From CAYLNH01 sp964384625 (GTDB lineage: Bacteria; Verrucomicrobiota; Lentisphaeria; JABSQK01), in assembly GCA_964384625.1 (NCBI GenBank), contig CAYLNH010000278.1:1-9538 (forward strand): 9,538 bases of DNA, written 5' to 3'. Positions 1 to 6,488 of the stretch are shown in pieces. The notes under the pieces were generated by a model. It saw nothing but the letters and a program-made list of their open reading frames with translations, was not told the DNA's origin and ran no database searches. The position numbers and the translations under genes were made by a program. Each line of letters begins with the position of its first letter. Position 1 is the first letter of the stretch.

Positions 1-140
1 TCTTCTTGGCGGTCTTCTTCTTGGCGGTCTTCTTCTTGGCGGTCTTCTTCTTGGCCGTCTTCTTCTTGGCCGTCTTTTTCTTTGCCGGCTTCTTGCGTGC
101 GGTTTTCTTCTTGGCGGTCTTCTTCTTCGCGGTTCGTTTC
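1..140 (-). repeat. 15-bp tandem repeat coding for TAKKK
   Basis: On the plus strand a 15-base unit close to GGCGGTCTTCTTCTT recurs in register. About five near-identical copies fill 1-75, and degenerate copies continue to about 140, with Lys-to-Arg or Thr-to-Pro changes. Read on the minus strand each unit is Thr-Ala-Lys-Lys-Lys. The most uniform copies lie at the left edge, so the array probably continues outside the window. Near-identical copies at the DNA level suggest recent expansion or homogenisation, and copy number may vary between strains. Confidence 0.85.
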
Positions 141-214
141 TTGGCAGCTGTCTTCCGCTTCGCCGGTTTCCGCTTCTTGGCAGCGGTCTTCTTCTTTGCT
201 GCTCTCTTCGCCAT
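1..214 (-). CDS. Histone H1-like lysine-rich repeat protein, 5' part only
   Basis: The reading frame opens at an ATG (214-212) and is still open at the left window edge, so 71 residues are visible and the C-terminus is missing. They consist only of Met, Ala, Lys, Arg, Thr and Pro; 36 of 71 are Lys. The first ~28 residues are irregular (MAKRAAKKKTAAKKRK...), then the chain becomes a pentapeptide TAKKK repeat. A strong ribosome binding site, GGAGGGG, lies just upstream of the ATG. Proteins of this composition resemble the basic tails of eukaryotic histone H1 and the bacterial H1-like proteins (chlamydial Hc2, Bordetella BpH1, Pseudomonas AlgP), which bind DNA through charge and compact or regulate the nucleoid. 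DNA binding is inferred from composition. It could instead be the basic tail of a larger protein whose folded domain lies beyond the edge. Confidence 0.75.
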   Translation of the reverse strand, partial: MAKRAAKKKTAAKKRKPAKRKTAAKKRTAKKKTAKKKTARKKPAKKKTAKKKTAKKKTAKKKTAKKKTAKK

Positions 215-547
215 GGTTCCCCTCCTTCGTTAGGGTTGTGTGATACCAAGAACCTAAAGCGAGTAACGTAAGGTATCGTTGTGCAAGTTGTTTGCAAATC
301 AATTCTTAAAACACAGTATGTTGATTCGCAGTGCGCTAATAAGAACATCTGAGGAGTATGCAGGGGACGTCGGGCAGCGGTGTCGATGCTGCCGCGGTGA
401 AGCAGGAGGTAATGGCGAAAGCCGCTCCAGAGTGCGGCGTGAGCGTTCTTTCGGCGCTGTGTCCGGGAAGCGAAAGAAGGCGTCGATACCCGGCAGTCTG
501 GCGCGCTGCACCCCGCGATCCGGCACGCTTTACCGGCCGAGAAATCT
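215..547. other. Non-coding gap with AT-rich part and three small hairpins
   Basis: This 333-base stretch lies upstream of the histone-like gene and downstream of cysS, both on the minus strand. Positions 241-360 are visibly AT-rich compared with the rest of the window and probably hold the promoter of the histone-like gene, though no convincing -35/-10 pair was found. Positions 361-547 are GC-rich and contain three perfect inverted repeats in succession: GGCAGC/GCTGCC (373-378, 388-393), GCCGC/GCGGC (421-425, 434-438) and TTCTTTCG/CGAAAGAA (446-453, 471-478). None is followed by a T-run on either strand. Short open frames cross the region (for example 358-567 plus) but show no family resemblance and no good start site. 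No match to 6S, SRP, RNase P or tmRNA signatures was recognised. Confidence 0.4.
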
Positions 548-1987
548 TTACAGCGGGGTCAGCTTAAAGCCGTCCGGAGTGTCTTTTACCTGCCATCCGC
601 GAGACTGTAATTCGTCGCGCAAAGTATCCGCCTGCGCGTAATCCTTGTTCTGACGAGCGGCTTGTCGGTCTTCGGCAAGGGCAACAATCTCCGGTGGGAT
701 CTCATCGTTGTCGGCGTCGATATCGACGACGCCGAGAACAGCATCGAAGCGTTGCAGAACTGCAAGAATTCCGTCGCGGCCGTCCGGGCCGATGGCCCCC
801 TGATCCATGGCCCGATTGCCGGCGCGCACAAGATCGAAGAGGGCGGCGATCGCCTGGGCGATATTCAAATCGTCTTCGAGTCCGGTGCGGAAGGCGTCCT
901 CGGCCGTCGCCGCGAGCGCGGCGCCGCCGTCGTCCGCGACGGCCGGTCCCTGGATCTCTTTCAGCCGCACGACGAATTCGTCGATGCGTCGCAAGGCGGT
1001 GCGCGCATTTTCCAGGCCGTCGAAGGCGGCGTTGGCGCCGTCGGCGTCGGCCTGATATACGAAGTTCAGCTTCTGGCGGTAGTGGGTACCCAGCAAGAGC
1101 CAGCGGATTTCGCGCCCGCTGAAGCCGCGATCCGTCAGATCGCGCAAGGTGAAGAAATTGCTGAGGGACTTCGACATTTTGGCGTTGTTCACCATCAGAT
1201 GTTCGCAGTGCAGCCAGTAGTTGACGAAGGTTTCGCCGTTGGCGGCCTCGCTCTGGGCGATCTCGTCCTCATGGTGGGGAAACATGTTATCGACGCCGCC
1301 GGTGTGGATGTCGAAGTGCGGCCCGAGGTACTTCATGCTCATGGCGCTGCACTCGATGTGCCAGCCCGGCCGGCCCTTGCCCCAAGGGCTGTCCCAGGCG
1401 ACATCGCCGTCGGTTTCGTCGTACTTCTTCCACAGGGCGAAATCGGCTGCTTCATCCTTCTCATACTCGTCCGCCACGATGCGGACGCCGACGCGTTGAT
1501 TGCTGCGGTCGATGCGGGCGAGTTTGCCGTAGGCCGAAAACGCGGCAATCGAGAAATAGACACTGCCGTCGTCACCGATGTAGCCGAAGCCTTTGTCCAC
1601 CAGCTTCTGTACGAGCTGGATCATCTGCGGGACGTGGTCCGTGGCCGAGGGATAGTGTTCGGCCGGTTCGATGCGGAGCGTGTTCAGGTCGTCGAAGAAC
1701 GCGGTTTTGTATTGCTCGGTAAACGCCTCGAGGGACAACCCGGCAGCCTGCGAATCCCGGATGGTTTTGTCGTCGACATCAGTCAGATTCATGACCTGGG
1801 TGACGTTATAGCCGCAGTATTTCAGGGTGCGGCGCAGGAGGTCCTCGAAGACGTAGGCGCGGAAATTGCCGATGTGCGCGTAGTTGTATACGGTCGGGCC
1901 GCAGGTGTACATGCCGACCCGGCCCGGAGTAATCGGGGTGAACGGCTCCAGTCGGCGGCTCATCGTGTTATAAAAGCGCAAAGGCAT
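548..1987 (-). CDS. cysS: Cysteinyl-tRNA synthetase
   Basis: Class Ia aminoacyl-tRNA synthetase that charges tRNA-Cys with cysteine at the cost of ATP in the cytoplasm. The protein is 479 residues, close to the usual ~460-500. The HIGH-type motif is HIGN (38-41) inside CGPTVYNYAHIGN, and the KMSKS loop is intact at 270-274. The catalytic zinc ligands known from the E. coli enzyme can be matched to C29, C213, H238 and E242 (in FPHHEDE). The remainder is the helical tRNA-binding region and the small C-terminal domain ending in GFKLTPL. A longer frame starts at 2044, but the ATG at 1987 is preferred: AGGAG sits 7 bases upstream, and the family N-terminus (MPLRFYNTMSRRLEPF) begins there. The gene stands alone, with 269 bases to the upstream tyrosine-kinase gene, most of it an inverted repeat. 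No T-box leader signature was seen. Confidence 0.97.
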   Translation of the reverse strand: MPLRFYNTMSRRLEPFTPITPGRVGMYTCGPTVYNYAHIGNFRAYVFEDLLRRTLKYCGYNVTQVMNLTDVDDKTIRDSQAAGLSLEAFTEQYKTAFFDDLNTLRIEPAEHYPSATDHVPQMIQLVQKLVDKGFGYIGDDGSVYFSIAAFSAYGKLARIDRSNQRVGVRIVADEYEKDEAADFALWKKYDETDGDVAWDSPWGKGRPGWHIECSAMSMKYLGPHFDIHTGGVDNMFPHHEDEIAQSEAANGETFVNYWLHCEHLMVNNAKMSKSLSNFFTLRDLTDRGFSGREIRWLLLGTHYRQKLNFVYQADADGANAAFDGLENARTALRRIDEFVVRLKEIQGPAVADDGGAALAATAEDAFRTGLEDDLNIAQAIAALFDLVRAGNRAMDQGAIGPDGRDGILAVLQRFDAVLGVVDIDADNDEIPPEIVALAEDRQAARQNKDYAQADTLRDELQSRGWQVKDTPDGFKLTPL

Positions 1988-2053
1988 CAAGCTGCTCCTG
2001 TCGAGTTGGGGGTTGCGGCGTCCCGGCGTTTCGCCTTCCAGCAAAACGGCAAC

Positions 2054-2220
2054 CTAGTGTATCGTCCCATAAATCCGAGGCGTGATTTCGGCCCTCTTCG
2101 CGCTTCACTTCGTTAGTCGCGAACCACGATATTCATATCGCTTTGCCTCAACTGCCCGGCAGAGCATCGAAGATCCATCGGAATCACTTATGCCTCCGGA
2201 TTTCCGGGACGACACACTAG
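2054..2220. repeat. 167-bp imperfect palindrome (MITE-like or structured leader)
   Basis: The ends are a long inverted repeat. The plus strand from 2054 reads CTAGTGTATCGTCCC and the reverse complement from 2220 reads CTAGTGTGTCGTCCC. Base by base, 2054-2060 pairs with 2214-2220, 2062-2068 with 2206-2212, 2071-2077 with 2197-2203, 2078-2081 with 2192-2195, and 2082-2090 with 2179-2187 (one G-T pair), then 2095-2100 with 2168-2173 and 2102-2104 with 2163-2165. The centre holds a second perfect palindrome, CGATAT-TC-ATATCG (2127-2140). Both ends finish in CTAG. No target-site duplication is obvious and no protein is encoded. It could be a small non-autonomous element, a large hairpin in the cysS 5' leader, or a 3'-end structure for the kinase gene, whose stop is 36 bases away. 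Confidence 0.75.
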
Positions 2221-2256
2221 ATAACAGGCCGGCCGGATGTCAATCGAAGGCGGCGG

Positions 2257-4365
2257 TCAATCCTGATAGCTGCTGTAGTAGTAATCGGAGTAGTAGTAGT
2301 AGTGCAGCTTGTTCTTGGCGCAGCGCATGTCGACCTTGTTGAGGACGAACCCGAGGAAGTTCGCATCGTTCTGTCGCAGTTGATTGACCGCCGCCTGGAC
2401 ATGGGGAGCGGGGGTGTAGCCGCTCCAGATGACCAGGACGACGCCGTCGACCAGGGGCAGCAGCCCGCTGGTCTCGGCCAGCCCGAGGGCGGGCGGTGTG
2501 TCCAGGATGATCCGAGTGAAGTTCTGGCGGAATTTGCTGATCAGTTCCGCGAAGGCGTCGGTGGCCAGCATCTCGGAGACGTTTTCAATCCGCTGGCCGC
2601 CGGGAAGGAAGCTGAGGCCCGTCAGATTGGTGCTGCGGATAAACTCCTTCGGGCGATACTCGGTTGTTGTGATCATCTCGGTCACGCCCGGCTGGTGTTC
2701 CTGTTCGAAGTGGTCGTGCAGGTGTCCGCGGCGCAGATCCAGATCCGCCAGCAGGGTCTGTTCGCCCAGTTTGGCGAAGGACCGCGCGAGATTGACTGCC
2801 ACCGTGCTCTTGCCTTCCTGCGGTACGGAACTGGTAACCATGATGACCTGCCGCGGGTGCGCTTCGTCCGCCCCGGTAATGATGTTGGTTCGCAGCATCC
2901 GGAAGGTCTCCATCAGTTGCTGGGATTCCTCCATGGCATCTTCGTCATCCGCATCGAGGTCGCGCGGGATCACGCCGAGACTGGGGATCTCGAGGACCTC
3001 CTCGGCGTCCTCAATCACAGAGAAGGTGTTGTCGAGCCGCTCGATCAGCAGCGGCGCGCCCAGGCTGAGGATCAGCATGGCGGCAACAGTGACCAGGACG
3101 AGCGCCGGCACGTTGGGACTCACGGGACGTTCCGGCGACTGCAGGACCTCCGGCGGTTTCAGCGTATAGGCCGGATGGATCTTCTCCAGCATCACTTTGT
3201 CGATCCGGGCCTGCAGGGCGGCAACGCTTTCCTCGGCGGTCTCCTGCTCTGCCTCGAGTTTCGCCCGGCGGGCATCGTAGTCGGTGGCCTGACGCTTCAA
3301 CTTGGCGAACTGACGGGATTGCTCCGTGAGCTTGCGGTGTTCCGCGTCCAGTGTTTTGACGAACGCCTCGAAGCGTTCCCGGCGGCCGCCGAGTTGGCCG
3401 GAGATCTGTTTCTCCAGGGCGGCGATCTGCTCCTGCAGCGTGACCACGTCCGGGTGGTCCTTGTGGTAAATCTTCAGCCGCATGTTCAACAGCGTGTTCA
3501 GGTCCTCAAGCTTCTCTTCGAGAACGCTGCGGGCCGGGGATTCGCCGCCGTTCCGGCGGTTGTTGTTGCCCTGGTGTTTGCCGTCGGTCCCGGCGTCGGC
3601 TGCGGTTGCGGGGATCTCGAGTCGCTTTTCGGCTTCCTCAAGGATCTCCTCTTTGGTCTCTTGATCGAGTCCGGGATTCTTGAGTTGGTCGGCAACGTTG
3701 CGAGCAAGTTCAAGGCTCTCTCCCTTGGCTTTGAGTTTGGCGGTGACGTCCGCCACGCGGGAGAACTGATTGGCTTTCTCCCAGCGGTTCCGTTCTTCGG
3801 CCAGAATGTCCAGTTTGTCGGCCGCTGCGTCCTGGTGGGCCTTGAGATTCTTCAGGTCCTGCTGCAAGAGCTTGACCCGGCGCTGCCGGATGCCGTCGAG
3901 CTCTTCCTGCTGCTCCTGCGCGAAGGCGTTGTACATGGCCCCGGCCCACCCCTGCGCGACGGAACGGCGGTATACATATACGTCCACGTCGAGAACATCA
4001 TTCTCGGCAATCTGAATCCGGAGGTCTTGCAGGTCGCGCTGGCGCAGGTCCCGGATGCTGCCCGACAGCCCCAGTTGCCTGCCGGTGCGCAACAGCATAT
4101 CCGCTGACTGAAGCTGCTTCTGGAGATAGGCCGGAATGTTGCGCGGGCGCTTCGGGCTGTCGGCGTCGTCCAGCTCGAACTCCTCCACCTGCAGCAGGAA
4201 GCGCGTGTGATACACCGTGCGGGCATAAACGAAATAGCAGAGACTCAGGCTGATGACCAGCGCCATCAGCAACAGTACCAGCCGCAGATGTTTTGACAGC
4301 ACAGCCGCCAGGCTGTGGACCAGACTGAAGGCTACGCGTCGCTTCTTCTTCTTACGACGGATCAT
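2257..4365 (-). CDS. Wzc-like polysaccharide co-polymerase / tyrosine autokinase
   Basis: Inner-membrane protein of 702 residues that, by family, helps control chain length and export of an exopolysaccharide and autophosphorylates on a C-terminal tyrosine cluster. A polybasic N-terminus (MIRRKKKKRR) precedes TM1 (about 28-46). A long periplasmic region follows, with coiled-coil stretches (about 150-250 and 280-395) separated by a Gly/Asn-rich linker (about 253-281). The Pro-rich ERPVSPN segment (412-418) leads to TM2 (about 419-440). The cytoplasmic BY-kinase domain has Walker A SSVPQEGKST (512-521), Walker A' LLADLDLRRG (538-547) and Walker B RIILDTPP (618-625), followed by the tail YYYYSDYYYSSYQD. 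Kinase and membrane domains are fused, as in proteobacterial Wzc. No glycosyltransferase, Wza-type exporter or phosphatase gene is adjacent, so the substrate is unknown. The start at 4365 has only a weak AGGT upstream; no better one is visible. Confidence 0.93.
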   Translation of the reverse strand: MIRRKKKKRRVAFSLVHSLAAVLSKHLRLVLLLMALVISLSLCYFVYARTVYHTRFLLQVEEFELDDADSPKRPRNIPAYLQKQLQSADMLLRTGRQLGLSGSIRDLRQRDLQDLRIQIAENDVLDVDVYVYRRSVAQGWAGAMYNAFAQEQQEELDGIRQRRVKLLQQDLKNLKAHQDAAADKLDILAEERNRWEKANQFSRVADVTAKLKAKGESLELARNVADQLKNPGLDQETKEEILEEAEKRLEIPATAADAGTDGKHQGNNNRRNGGESPARSVLEEKLEDLNTLLNMRLKIYHKDHPDVVTLQEQIAALEKQISGQLGGRRERFEAFVKTLDAEHRKLTEQSRQFAKLKRQATDYDARRAKLEAEQETAEESVAALQARIDKVMLEKIHPAYTLKPPEVLQSPERPVSPNVPALVLVTVAAMLILSLGAPLLIERLDNTFSVIEDAEEVLEIPSLGVIPRDLDADDEDAMEESQQLMETFRMLRTNIITGADEAHPRQVIMVTSSVPQEGKSTVAVNLARSFAKLGEQTLLADLDLRRGHLHDHFEQEHQPGVTEMITTTEYRPKEFIRSTNLTGLSFLPGGQRIENVSEMLATDAFAELISKFRQNFTRIILDTPPALGLAETSGLLPLVDGVVLVIWSGYTPAPHVQAAVNQLRQNDANFLGFVLNKVDMRCAKNKLHYYYYSDYYYSSYQD

Positions 4366-4458
4366 AGGCGGACCTGGAAAGGAACGCTTCCCTTAACCAA
4401 CTTGCTGCAAATGCATGGTTTACTGCGTGGTGAGAGCTCAGCACAAATGAACTCGCAA

Positions 4459-4491
4459 TAATATAGTGTCAAAAGCCCGAAATAAAAGGCT
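4459..4491 (-). promoter_or_regulatory. AT-rich TATATTA box and weak hairpin upstream of kinase gene
   Basis: In the 140 bases between the lipoprotein stop and the kinase start, the minus strand carries a 4-bp AGCC/GGCT hairpin (4491-4488 and 4477-4474) followed by TTTTG, which may weakly terminate the lipoprotein transcript. Next comes TTGACA (4472-4467), immediately followed by TATATTA (4465-4459). The two boxes are too close to act as one -35/-10 pair. If TATATT is the -10 box, the kinase mRNA has a leader of roughly 85 bases. The assignment is tentative. Confidence 0.3.
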
Positions 4492-4505
4492 GCAACTCGC
4501 CGCAA

Positions 4506-4934
4506 CTACTCCTCGGGCTGCACACGAAATGGTTCACTCGCCGCCGGCGGCCGCCGGCGCAGCGCGGTGCCGATGCGGTAGATCCAGATCTGTTCGTTCT
4601 CTCGATCCCGGCGCACTCCCTTCAACTCGGCCCGTTCGCTGCGGACCGAGATCTGCGTCCGGGCAGCGCCTTTGGGTTTGATCCGGATTCGCGTCTTTTC
4701 GAGGCCGTAGACTTCCTTGACCCGGATGTCATAGCAGTCGCCGTGGTCGCCCGCCGAATACGTCAGTGCCGCCCGCCGGCTGCGGCCGCCGCGGGTCGCC
4801 TGCACCTGCTGTCGCCGGCATTCTTCCAGTGAGGCGTCCACGACATCCCGGTACGGCCGTTGGAAGACATAGGACGACGAGCAGGAACACAGCAGCAGCG
4901 CCGCCAGTGCCGCCGCGAGAGCAGTTGCTTTCAC
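4506..4934 (-). CDS. Small predicted lipoprotein (DUF3568-like?)
   Basis: A 142-residue protein with a GTG start (4934-4932) backed by a near-perfect AAGGAGGT Shine-Dalgarno 5 bases upstream. The N-terminus is a lipoprotein signal: MK, a hydrophobic run rich in Ala and Leu, then L-C-S-C, with C18 the likely lipidated cysteine and a Ser-rich start of the mature protein. The mature domain of about 120 residues has a VVDASLEECRRQQ helix, then alternating strands (YDIRVKEVYGLEKTRIRIKP, ARTQISVRSER) and a final WIYRIGTAL helix. That order recalls the small DUF3568-type lipoproteins known from Lentisphaerota relatives, but the match is from memory of the pattern, not a search. It lies 140 bases upstream of the tyrosine-kinase gene on the same strand, so the two may be linked in envelope or polysaccharide function; this is inference. 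Exact function unknown. Confidence 0.75.
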   Translation of the reverse strand: MKATALAAALAALLLCSCSSSYVFQRPYRDVVDASLEECRRQQVQATRGGRSRRAALTYSAGDHGDCYDIRVKEVYGLEKTRIRIKPKGAARTQISVRSERAELKGVRRDRENEQIWIYRIGTALRRRPPAASEPFRVQPEE

Positions 4935-4956
4935 CAGGGACCTCCTTCGCTGGCAT

Positions 4957-4984
4957 ACTGTATCGGCGAATTGCCCGGGCTCAA
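4957..4984 (-). promoter_or_regulatory. Candidate sigma70-type promoter of the lipoprotein gene
   Basis: On the minus strand TTGAGC (4984-4979) and TACAGT (4962-4957) are separated by 16 bases; each matches four of six consensus positions. The predicted transcript would start near 4950, just upstream of the AAGGAGGT ribosome binding site, giving a short leader of about 16 bases. Confidence 0.45.
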
Positions 4985-5073
4985 CGCCGGAACCCGGCGA
5001 AATGTCGTCCTGCGTCAGTCACGGGGAGCGGCTCGTGCGTGCTGCCTCCCTGCCGGTGGTGGAACGCCGGCAG
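4985..5073. other. Hairpin-rich divergent intergenic segment
   Basis: Between the divergent lipoprotein gene and dinB lie two strong perfect inverted repeats: CGCCGG-AAC-CCGGCG (4985-4999) and CTGCCGG/CCGGCAG (5050-5056, 5067-5073; 10-base loop). A weaker GGGAG/CTCCC pair (5024-5028, 5046-5050) lies between them. No T-runs follow. They may be operators, transcription-insulating hairpins, or simply products of a GC-rich spacer. No LexA-type box was recognised upstream of dinB. Confidence 0.4.
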
Positions 5074-5120
5074 ACGCTGCACCCCGTCACTCCCGCATGA
5101 CGAAATGTCCGGACACGGTC

Positions 5121-5149
5121 TTGGAATAGCGAATATTTTGCCGTATGGT
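5121..5149 (+). promoter_or_regulatory. Candidate promoter of dinB, predicting a near-leaderless mRNA
   Basis: TTGGAA (5121-5126) and TATGGT (5144-5149) are spaced by 17 bases and each matches four of six sigma70 consensus positions. The -10 box ends only 5 bases before the dinB ATG, so transcription would begin at about the start codon. This agrees with the lack of a recognisable Shine-Dalgarno sequence before dinB. Confidence 0.4.
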
Positions 5150-5154
5150 CGGTA

Positions 5155-6393
5155 ATGGCCGAGACGATCTTTCTGCATGTGGATATGGACGCGTTCTTCG
5201 CGGCCGTCGAGCAGCGCGAGCAGCCGGAGCTGCGGGGTAAGCCGGTGATCATCGGCGCGGCGCCGGACGCGCGCGGCGTGGTGTCCACCTGTTCCTATGA
5301 AGCGCGCCGGTTCGGCGTGCACTCCGCCATGCCGTCGCGTACGGCTTACCGGCTGTGTCCGCACGGTGTCTTCCTGCCGGTGCGCGGCGCCCTGTATCGC
5401 CGGGTCTCCGGCGAGATCTTCGCCATCTTCAGCCGTTTCTCGCCGTATGTCGAAGGGCTCTCGATCGATGAAGCCTTCATCGACATCACGGGCAGTCAGC
5501 AGTTGTTCGGCGGACCGGTTGCCGCGGCCCGGAAGCTGAGGGCGGCGATTGCCGCGGAACTGCAGTTGACGGCTTCGGTGGGCGTCGCGCCGAACAAATT
5601 CCTGGCGAAGCTCGCCAGTGACATGGACAAGCCGGACGGTCTGACTGTCGTGCCGCGGGAGCCGGCCGCGATCGAGGCGTTCCTGGCGCCGCTGCCGGTG
5701 CGTCGGATCTGGGGCGTCGGTGAAAAGACGGCGGCAACGCTGAAGCGCGGCGGCCTGCAGACGATTGGTGATGTGCAGCAACTGCGTGAGGAGGAACTGC
5801 GCCATCTGCTTGGCGATGCCGCCGGCCGCCATATTTATCGGCTGGCCCACGGACGCGATACCCGGGAGATCGCTCCCGAGACGGTGGAGAAAAGCATCTC
5901 ACATGAACACACCTTTGGTCAGGATACCCGCGACTGGGCGGTCTTGGAACAGGTCCTGGTGGGGTTGATTGAGAAGGTCGGCGGTCGTCTGCGGCAACAG
6001 GGCAAAGTCGCGCGGACCGTCCACCTGAAACTGCGGTGGGCGCCGTTCCAGACGATCACGCGGCAACGCCGAACCACGCCGACGGCAAGCGATCGCGAGT
6101 TGATTCGGCTCGGACTCGAACTGCTGGAACGCGAACGCTGCCGGCGGGCCGTGCGTTTGATCGGCTTCGGCGTCGGCGATCTCGCCGCGGCCGATGCCGA
6201 GATCCCGTATCAACCGGACCTGTTTGATCCGGTTGATGACGACGAGCAGCAGCGGAACACGGAATTGGATGCGGCAGTCGATGAGGTGCGGCGACGGCTC
6301 GGACCGGGAGCTGTGGGGCGGGGGCAATGGCGCGGGCGCAAACACCAAGCACCGGTTCCACGGAGACAAGCTCCGCAGTGGCCGGAAACGTAG
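5155..6393 (+). CDS. dinB: DNA polymerase IV (Y family, translesion)
   Basis: Error-prone Y-family polymerase that extends past damaged template bases. The 412-residue protein is longer than the ~351 of E. coli Pol IV because of a C-terminal extension. Catalytic acidic residues are D10 (in FLHVDMDAFF) and D105/E106 (in GLSIDEAFID), equivalent to D8 and D103/E104 of E. coli Pol IV. The steric-gate residue is F15. The helix-hairpin-helix thumb is at about 180-222 (VRRIWGVGEKTAATL) and the little-finger domain at about 242-348. A sliding-clamp binding motif QPDLF sits at 353-357. After it comes an acidic stretch (DPVDDDEQ) and then a basic, Arg/Pro/Gln-rich tail of unknown role. The ATG at 5155 fits the family N-terminus; there is no clear ribosome binding site. 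It is the only gene of its local transcript and converges on rph. Confidence 0.96.
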   Translation: MAETIFLHVDMDAFFAAVEQREQPELRGKPVIIGAAPDARGVVSTCSYEARRFGVHSAMPSRTAYRLCPHGVFLPVRGALYRRVSGEIFAIFSRFSPYVEGLSIDEAFIDITGSQQLFGGPVAAARKLRAAIAAELQLTASVGVAPNKFLAKLASDMDKPDGLTVVPREPAAIEAFLAPLPVRRIWGVGEKTAATLKRGGLQTIGDVQQLREEELRHLLGDAAGRHIYRLAHGRDTREIAPETVEKSISHEHTFGQDTRDWAVLEQVLVGLIEKVGGRLRQQGKVARTVHLKLRWAPFQTITRQRRTTPTASDRELIRLGLELLERERCRRAVRLIGFGVGDLAAADAEIPYQPDLFDPVDDDEQQRNTELDAAVDEVRRRLGPGAVGRGQWRGRKHQAPVPRRQAPQWPET

Positions 6394-6425
6394 TTCAGGA
6401 GGTCCTTGTCCAGTTCTTGCATTCA

Positions 6426-6485
6426 GGGCTGGCTTGATTCATTCAGCCCGTCCGCCGCGGATGCATAACGGTGGCGGGCTCCGCC
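6426..6485. terminator. Two hairpins between convergent dinB and rph
   Basis: The 95-base convergent gap holds GGGCTG/CAGCCC (6426-6431, 6444-6449; 12-base loop) and GGCGG-GCT-CCGCC (6473-6477, 6481-6485). Their position suggests they end transcripts from both sides. Neither strand has a proper T-run after the stems, so intrinsic termination is uncertain; they may instead protect 3' ends. Confidence 0.4.
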
Positions 6486-6488
6486 CGG

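Noticed and set aside
1..75. 15-bp tandem repeats considered as a CRISPR or intergenic VNTR
   Set aside because: There are no spacers, and the units keep one coding frame in the minus-strand gene.
6..233. Plus-strand frame giving a Phe/Leu/Ala-rich repeat (AVFFL) that looks like a membrane protein
   Set aside because: It is the reverse reading of the TAKKK repeat; the minus strand has an ATG with a strong ribosome binding site and the typical lysine-rich composition.
358..567. 69-codon small protein in the gap between cysS and the histone-like gene
   Set aside because: The ATG at 358 has GAGGAG only one base away, too close to serve as a ribosome binding site; its codons run into the end of cysS on the other strand, and the product is low-complexity without a known pattern.
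662..2116. 484-codon open frame on the plus strand, antisense to cysS
   Set aside because: The opposite strand carries an unmistakable cysteinyl-tRNA synthetase; the antisense product has no recognisable domain.
2218..2243. TTGACA with TATCTA as a cysS promoter
   Set aside because: The -35 box is perfect, but the spacer is only 14 bases and the -10 box lies inside the end of the inverted repeat, so it was not listed as a promoter.
1988..2250. T-box riboswitch upstream of cysS
   Set aside because: The T-box sequence and a following T-run terminator were looked for on the minus strand and not found; the dominant structure is the long inverted repeat.
2302..4107. 601-codon open frame on the plus strand, antisense to the tyrosine-kinase gene
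   Set aside because: It is the mirror of a high-GC gene in which stop codons are rare; the product shows no family resemblance, while the minus strand has complete Wzc-type motifs.
4981..5850. 289-codon minus-strand frame across the dinB 5' half and its upstream region
   Set aside because: It lacks a good start site, gives an Arg/His/Gln-rich product without family signals, and overlaps conserved dinB codons.
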